From Lenzites betulinus (taxonomy: Eukaryota; Basidiomycota; Agaricomycetes; Polyporales; Polyporaceae): a stretch of 64,000 bases of DNA. The notes beneath the pieces are model-generated. The model made no database searches, was not told where the DNA came from, and saw only the letters and a list, made by a program, of their open reading frames with translations. Each line of letters begins with the position of its first letter. Positions within the stretch are counted from its first letter, which is position 1. Shown one piece after another: positions 59,048 through 64,000 of this stretch. The stretch lies in assembly GCA_022264855.1 (NCBI GenBank), contig JABYQU010000005.1, forward strand, positions 62,001 to 126,000, given 5' to 3'. The position numbers were made by a program, and so were the translations under genes.

Positions 59048-60270
59048 GCGCAGTCGCTCTCTCCTCGTTGCTGTCCACGCCGCTCAGGGCCTCAGCCTTG
59101 TGGGGACTCGTGATGCGGGCGTGCCACTCGGCTCACACGAGTCATCCCGCGACTCTCTTTACTCGGGCGGGGGCGACGGCGCCTCCTTGCTCGCATGACT
59201 TATTCCTTTCGGGTCTCTCACACGGCTTCTACTTCTCGTACTTGGACCGGGCTCCGGGGCAGGAGCGGTCAATTCTCGACTGAAGGATATATCCCACGGA
59301 CTTGTAAAATAGCGGTTGTATGCCAATCACCCTCATCTTGTAGTCAGTCACTTGTACAACATCGTATACCGCCATGCGCCACCACATCCTCTTTACCCAT
59401 ACCTAATGCCGCCTTGCCTGTAACCATCTTTACCCTCTGGAATGATTGACACAGAGCCGTTGGAGCTCGGATCTGCGAAGATATCAATAATCACACATGT
59501 CTGCATCGTGAAACAGCGGACGCGCGCGTACCCAAACTGCGCCACAAGGTTTTACCGACAGGAGGTGGCTGTGGCGAGGCATCTCATCACGTTAAACGCT
59601 GGATGTTCCTTCTTCCTACCGTCATCACTCTTTCCATAACATATGCAGCATTGTAACCGTGTGTGTACAAGGATACGATCCGGTCACCACAACGTCCCGT
59701 ATGTTCAATTCTCCTTCTATCGAACCCCCATTACTGCGGTGTTCAGCGTCGCACCGGTACTACTGAGATAGGTACGCAGTCAAGCTTCGGGCGTCGCATC
59801 GTGAAGCTGACGGTATCGCTTTAGGATAATCTCACCATGTTCCGGGGCCAACGTACCATCTAACTATCGCAATCATTCTTTCGGCATGTGTGTGTCTACG
59901 CGACACCAACGAAGAAGATCTGACCTCGCACTCTGGGAAAAGCGTGATTCAGATATGAAGATCGGAAGCAACTTTCTGCATCTATCTGTCACGGAAAGCG
60001 ATGCGCCACGTTGTTCTCTACGGCTTCATGGACATGACCGCGACAAACATAGCGGTAGCCTGAGCGTTACCGCCGGCCGCAGCTGTGGCACTCGTCCGTG
60101 CCTGCGCGTTGAGGTGTGTTTTCAACTCGTCTCTATAGCGGTCAGAGCTATCTTCGGTCGATTGAGGTCAACCTACGAAATCTCAGGATTTCATAAATAC
60201 CACACTGTGCATGCTCGATGTTGCGTTGCTGCCCCTTGTCCCTGACACCATAACGCCAGCATAGTACAGC
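59048..60270. other. Intergenic region upstream of thaumatin-like gene 2
   Basis: About 1.2 kb with only short featureless frames. A TATA-like ATAAATA at 60193-60199 lies about 75 bases before the next ATG. Confidence 0.4.
60193..60199 (+). promoter_or_regulatory. TATA-like box of thaumatin-like gene 2
   Basis: ATAAATA about 75 bases before ATG 60271. Confidence 0.35.
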
Positions 60271-61590
60271 ATGCAAACCGGTGCTCTCATTCTCGTCTCG
60301 TTGTCTCTTGCGTACAGCTGCGCTGCGAGGACATTCCAGGTGTTCAATAACTGTTCCCATTCTATCTGGTGAGCACTTCCCGTCTGGGGCACGTTCCCTG
60401 CAGTCTGTTCTACAAACTCATATGTGCATGTGTGAGCAGGCCAGCTGTACGTCCCCTTCTTTTCTCCGTCACGTCTCGTGGTTTGTCACCAACACTAGAA
60501 TGCTCGCATAGATATACACAGATCTGGACGCTGGTAACGCCATCCCAAATCAACCTACCGGGTAAGGAAGACCCTCGCATACTGCTCATCAGTCGAGCCC
60601 TAGCTTATGCCTTCCTTTTCTATCCAGGTGGCTCCAGCCAGCTTTCAACACGGCGACATTTGAGGTACCGGACAACTGGGTCTCGGGTCGTATTTGGGTA
60701 TATAATGATTGCTTGAGACCACCAAATACACACTGATCTCTACCACAGGCCCGCACCAACTGTAACTTCCTCAGCGGGACACCCGGCCCCGGATCCTGCC
60801 TCACTGGAGGCTGCAATGGCGGACTGGAATGTGACTCGCGGACAGGAACGGTGGGCAGCCTGTGCAATCTGGGAACTATTCTTTGGTAATTGACCTCTTC
60901 TGCGAGCCGTAGGGCATCCCACCTGCTACCCTGGCTGAATTCACCCTGGGTATCAACGGTGCCGCAGATAGCTATGACGGTCAGTATCTATAGATCTCGC
61001 CGTTCTTATGTGCCGCTGAACAGTGGGCGACTACAGTTTCGGTGGTCGATGGCTACAATCTGCCGATGAGGATCGAAAACAACCAAGGCTGCCTTATCGC
61101 TGACTGCCCCCATGATCTCCTCAAGAATTGTGAGTGGTGCAGTACGTAGTCGCACTCCGATGACTGACAAAGATATTCGTTTAGGCCCGGAACCATTAAG
61201 CAACCCCCTGGACGCCAGTGGCAACGTAGCGGGATGCAAGACTGCGTGCAGTGCAGGGCTCGCGGGCTATGGTATGTGTCAGAAGGACCTGTCTCGACAT
61301 AGTAAGGCTAAATAATAGTACAGACAATAGCCCGTATTGTTGTTCTGGAAACTTTTCCAGCCCTGCGACGTGTCCCAGCTCGGGTGTCATGTATTACAGC
61401 TACTTCAGTACGTGTGTCTCGACGCTCCTTGGGCCACTGATGTTTGCTGACGACACACCGGTGCATGGTAGAGACCAACTGCCCGAATGCGTACGCGTAC
61501 GCATTTGACGAATCGAGCGGCACGGCCCTCTTCTCTTGCAACTCCGCCCTGAAAGCAGACTACACGATCACCTTCTGTCCCGGAGTCTGA
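60271..61590 (+). CDS. Thaumatin-like protein 2
   Basis: Intact secreted thaumatin-family protein. ATG 60271 opens a signal peptide (MQTGALILVSLSLAYSCAAR) followed by TFQVFNNCSHSIW. A 7-nt microexon (60440-60446) adds Pro-Ala, then IYTDLDAGNAIPNQPTG, an intron, and WLQPAFNTATFEVPDNWVSG. Later exons give RTNCNFLSGTPGPGSCLTGG, CNGGLECDSRTGT, GIPPATLAEFTLGINGAADS, VVDGYNLPMRIENNQGCLIA, AGCKTACSAGLAG, SPYCCSGNFSSPATCPSSGV, CPNAYAYAFDESSGTALFSC and DYTITFCPGV. The REDDD acidic-cleft positions and the Cys set fit a complete fold. About 250 residues. Paralogue of thaumatin-like gene 1 with nearly the same exon plan; the extra intron after PTG falls exactly where gene 1 has none and is one base short. 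Confidence 0.9.
60440..60446 (+). other. 7-nt microexon of thaumatin-like gene 2
   Basis: GCCAGCT between acceptor AGCAG and donor GTACGT, completing the Trp codon and coding Pro-Ala as in thaumatin-like gene 1. Confidence 0.75.
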
Positions 61591-64000
61591 TTCTCGTGAA
61601 TACCCCGTTCGTCCGTAAGCGAACATCCTTACGTCCCTGCGACGTTCTCGTCATGCCGATGTCTCGGGATGCTGTCTACCGACTCCGAATGCCGTTACAT
61701 GATACAACGTACGCGAATGACGTAGGGCGCCGCCTATTCGCCCGCGGATTTTTCGTGTGGATCGTGTGGATGGTACCTGCCACAAATTGCGGTTGTGCAC
61801 CTAATTGTCCCTGGCTGTCCCTCGATCGAGGTCCCGATCTCGAATAAACCTCTCTTGCTGGTGGAGTCTGTCCGGGCGTGCTGTGCAATATCCGCCACGT
61901 GTGTATCGAACGCGTGCGGATCGGGCGCTTCACCTTCAACTCTCTTTAAGTTTGTACTCCATCTTTCGTCCGTCTCCCCATGCAGTTCGTAAATCAGTCT
62001 ACTCTCCGTCGCACTTACGGCAGTATTCTATTCACGCATGGCCTAGACTGTTCTCTGCCCGTTCTGTTCTAACTACCTCACGCAGCGTTAATTAGTTGAC
62101 AGCGCATTAATGATTACGTGCGTACCAAAATTTGGGTACATCGCGTAGTGGCCTCAGTCCAATCTGCCATCAGTAGGCGGTCTCGTACCTGCATTCAAAG
62201 GGCCCCCGGCCCTTGCTTAGCACCGTTGCTTCTGACCGGACCTCACATCGGTGGTTTCACCACTCCGAGCAGCCCTTCCGACTCCAGCGCTAGCCTGGGG
62301 GCGTCAGCGGTCTATGCTAAGAGCTAGAATATGGAGGTACGTCTTCCTTGATGATACGAACCTCCCAGCTGGTGAAGCCCATACGTACGTATGATCCGTG
62401 CCGTACGAATGGCCAGCCACCCACGTCTGCGAACCCCTTCGCGCTGACATCGCTCTAGACCCCCAGTGCCCTCGTGCTACTGCTTCAGGTCAGCCATTCT
62501 TCCCATCCACCCGACGAATAACGCTTCATTGTTTTGAGCAGCCACTGACCGTTTCTCCGTCCGATAGAACTACGCCAACGCCCGGCCAGAACCCTCCCAA
62601 CCCGAGCGCAGAAGACCAGTGTCCCGCATGAATGCCCACCGCGTCCGACGCCTTATCGCGCCCTTCTCTTCGGACTCGAAAGTGAGTGGCCAAGGCTTCG
62701 ATGCACGCCCCCCTTCCCGCTGGAGCCTGGCGCGCCCGAGACGCGCTCACGCTCGCTTGGGGCTGGCGCCCTTATCACGTCGTTTGGGAGTCCGCCCCGG
62801 CCAAGCCTCGGTTCGCGCGTCCGCCGCCGTGTGCTCCGTTCCCATACCCGGTGCGGTATGGCGCGTTCGCAGGCCGGATCATCACCCACATCGCCACGGC
62901 CGCGCTCGTCGATTTCGCTGCCCATTTGTCCATGCCTTATTACTCATCCTCGCGCGCGACGTGCTCCCCGGGCTAACCCGTCTCGGGCAGCCTGGCTTCA
63001 CGGGAGTCCGCCGCAATCGGGCAGGGTGTGCGCGTTCTGACTTCTGCGTTCTCACAGGAAGGCTGGCGCATGGGCGCACCAGCGCTGCGGAACGACGCTA
63101 GCATGCCGCGAGGCCGCAGGCCTCAGCGGCCTGAGGACTCCAGTCGGCGTAAATTATCGTGCATCCAACAAGGTCGCGCCACGCCGCCGCCAGTCCATTT
63201 GCGGCGCCGACATGTGCCAACCGCCTGCGCAGCCTGAGGGAGCCCGACCTCGACCATGCCAATTGCCCCCGAGATCACCTCGAGCGTCGAGGAGTCCGAC
63301 GCGGCAGGCCCGACGCTGTGGGGTATTAGCCGGCGGCGAGTGCGACTGGCAGCTGTCCGGCGAATAGGTCACGGTACGCGTCAAGGATCGTCAGCCGCCG
63401 CCGTCCCACGATGCCGCTCGTGGCAGCGGAGTCCACCACGGCGGCGGCTGGTAGAACTTTGCACCGCCAGCGCGAGCGCTCTGACACAGTGCTCTCCAAC
63501 CTGTCGCAGGCTCCCCTTAGCCTGGGTGTGTGCTGTGTGGCTTCTGCTCGGCTCGTCTGCGGCGTTTGCGTAACACAGATTGTCTGAAGCCCTGCGTGCG
63601 GACATGCAGGCCATTAATACGACGATCGTGTACAGCGCTGTCGGCCACCAGACGGGGGAGCACCTGGCCCGCTGCGTTTAGTCGCCCTGTTTGCGATTGG
63701 CAGGACGACATCCAAGAACACTCGTCCATGATGCACGACCTCTCGTACGCCGACGTCCAGCCCCCGCCGCAAATTGCAGACGGCCTTCCTCGCCACAGCT
63801 AAGCGGCCGCACTCCCAGGGGCGCACGTCGACGCCCCACACCGGTGCCAATACCGCGCCGCTTCGGGAGCCCGCACGACGTCGACAGCCCAACACGGTTC
63901 ACTATCGGGACAGAAGCCCCCGCTGCAAGAACGACATCATCCCACCCGGAAGACGCACGCCCGCGTCTGCAAAGCGGTGGCAAATCAGCCACTCATTTCC
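61591..64000. other. Right-end region without a supported gene
   Basis: About 2.4 kb. From about 62600 it is GC-rich with many medium frames on both strands (62619-63101 plus, 63678-63992 minus and others), all rich in Arg, Ala and Pro with no family signature. A possible donor follows MNAHRVRRLIAPFSSDSK at 62631-62684, so a gene fragment running off the window cannot be excluded. I see no terminal repeats, transposase or reverse transcriptase motifs. Confidence 0.4.

Overview
The window is nuclear DNA of a filamentous basidiomycete, most likely a wood-decay agaricomycete (a Polyporales-like fungus is my best guess, inferred from gene content and not proven). The signs are intron-dense genes with 50-70 nt GT-AG introns, tightly packed genes on both strands, GC-rich exons, and families typical of mushrooms: latent-type tyrosinases without signal peptides, basidiomycete 7-TM proteins, thaumatin-like proteins, a DUF2945 small protein and a cytochrome b5-acyl-CoA dehydrogenase fusion. 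There is no virus, plasmid, CRISPR array, rRNA or clear transposon.

Layout. 0.9-5.9 kb: two tyrosinase genes in direct tandem. 6.1-9.9 kb: a secreted EEP-family nuclease (minus) divergent from a LysM protein (plus). 10.2-14.8 kb: two divergent genes for Myb/SANT-like putative DNA-binding proteins. 15.9-18.2 kb: mRNA export factor Mex67/NXF. 19.3-22.4 kb: an ankyrin-repeat protein. 22.9-24.3 kb (minus): a 7-TM protein. 24.9-28.8 kb: Vam6/Vps39. 29.2-31.6 kb: a tiny DUF2945 gene (minus), a tRNA-Ser(GCU) with a 12-nt intron, and a Mim1/TOM13 mitochondrial outer-membrane biogenesis gene. 31.8-36.6 kb: a DENND6-type DENN protein (minus) and two unnamed genes, the second starting inside the stop of the first. 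37.1-39.5 kb: cyt b5-acyl-CoA dehydrogenase. 40.3-43.9 kb: an RRM/CFIm68-like protein convergent with Spt2 (minus). 44.8-49.1 kb: a secreted FAD-linked oxidoreductase convergent with an MFS transporter (minus). 50.2-51.1 kb: an unnamed Cys-motif protein. 51.4-61.6 kb: thaumatin-like gene 1 (minus), urease (minus), an unnamed gene, thaumatin-like gene 2 (plus). The last 2.4 kb holds no gene I can support.

Most of the window is housekeeping (mRNA export and 3' processing, vacuolar tethering, mitochondrial import, chromatin, urea catabolism). The accessory content is the phenol-oxidising and secreted set: tyrosinases, secreted nuclease, FAD oxidoreductase, thaumatin-like proteins. I see no biosynthetic gene cluster and no clear undescribed system. 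The most worthwhile details are structural: thaumatin-like gene 1 is one base out of frame exactly where gene 2 has an intron; both thaumatin-like genes carry a 7-nt microexon; the first VPS39 intron appears to be a GC-AG intron inside a local duplication; Mim1 has a long His-rich extension; and two Myb-like genes share one promoter region. Gene ends are CDS spans including introns, and exon joins were read by eye.
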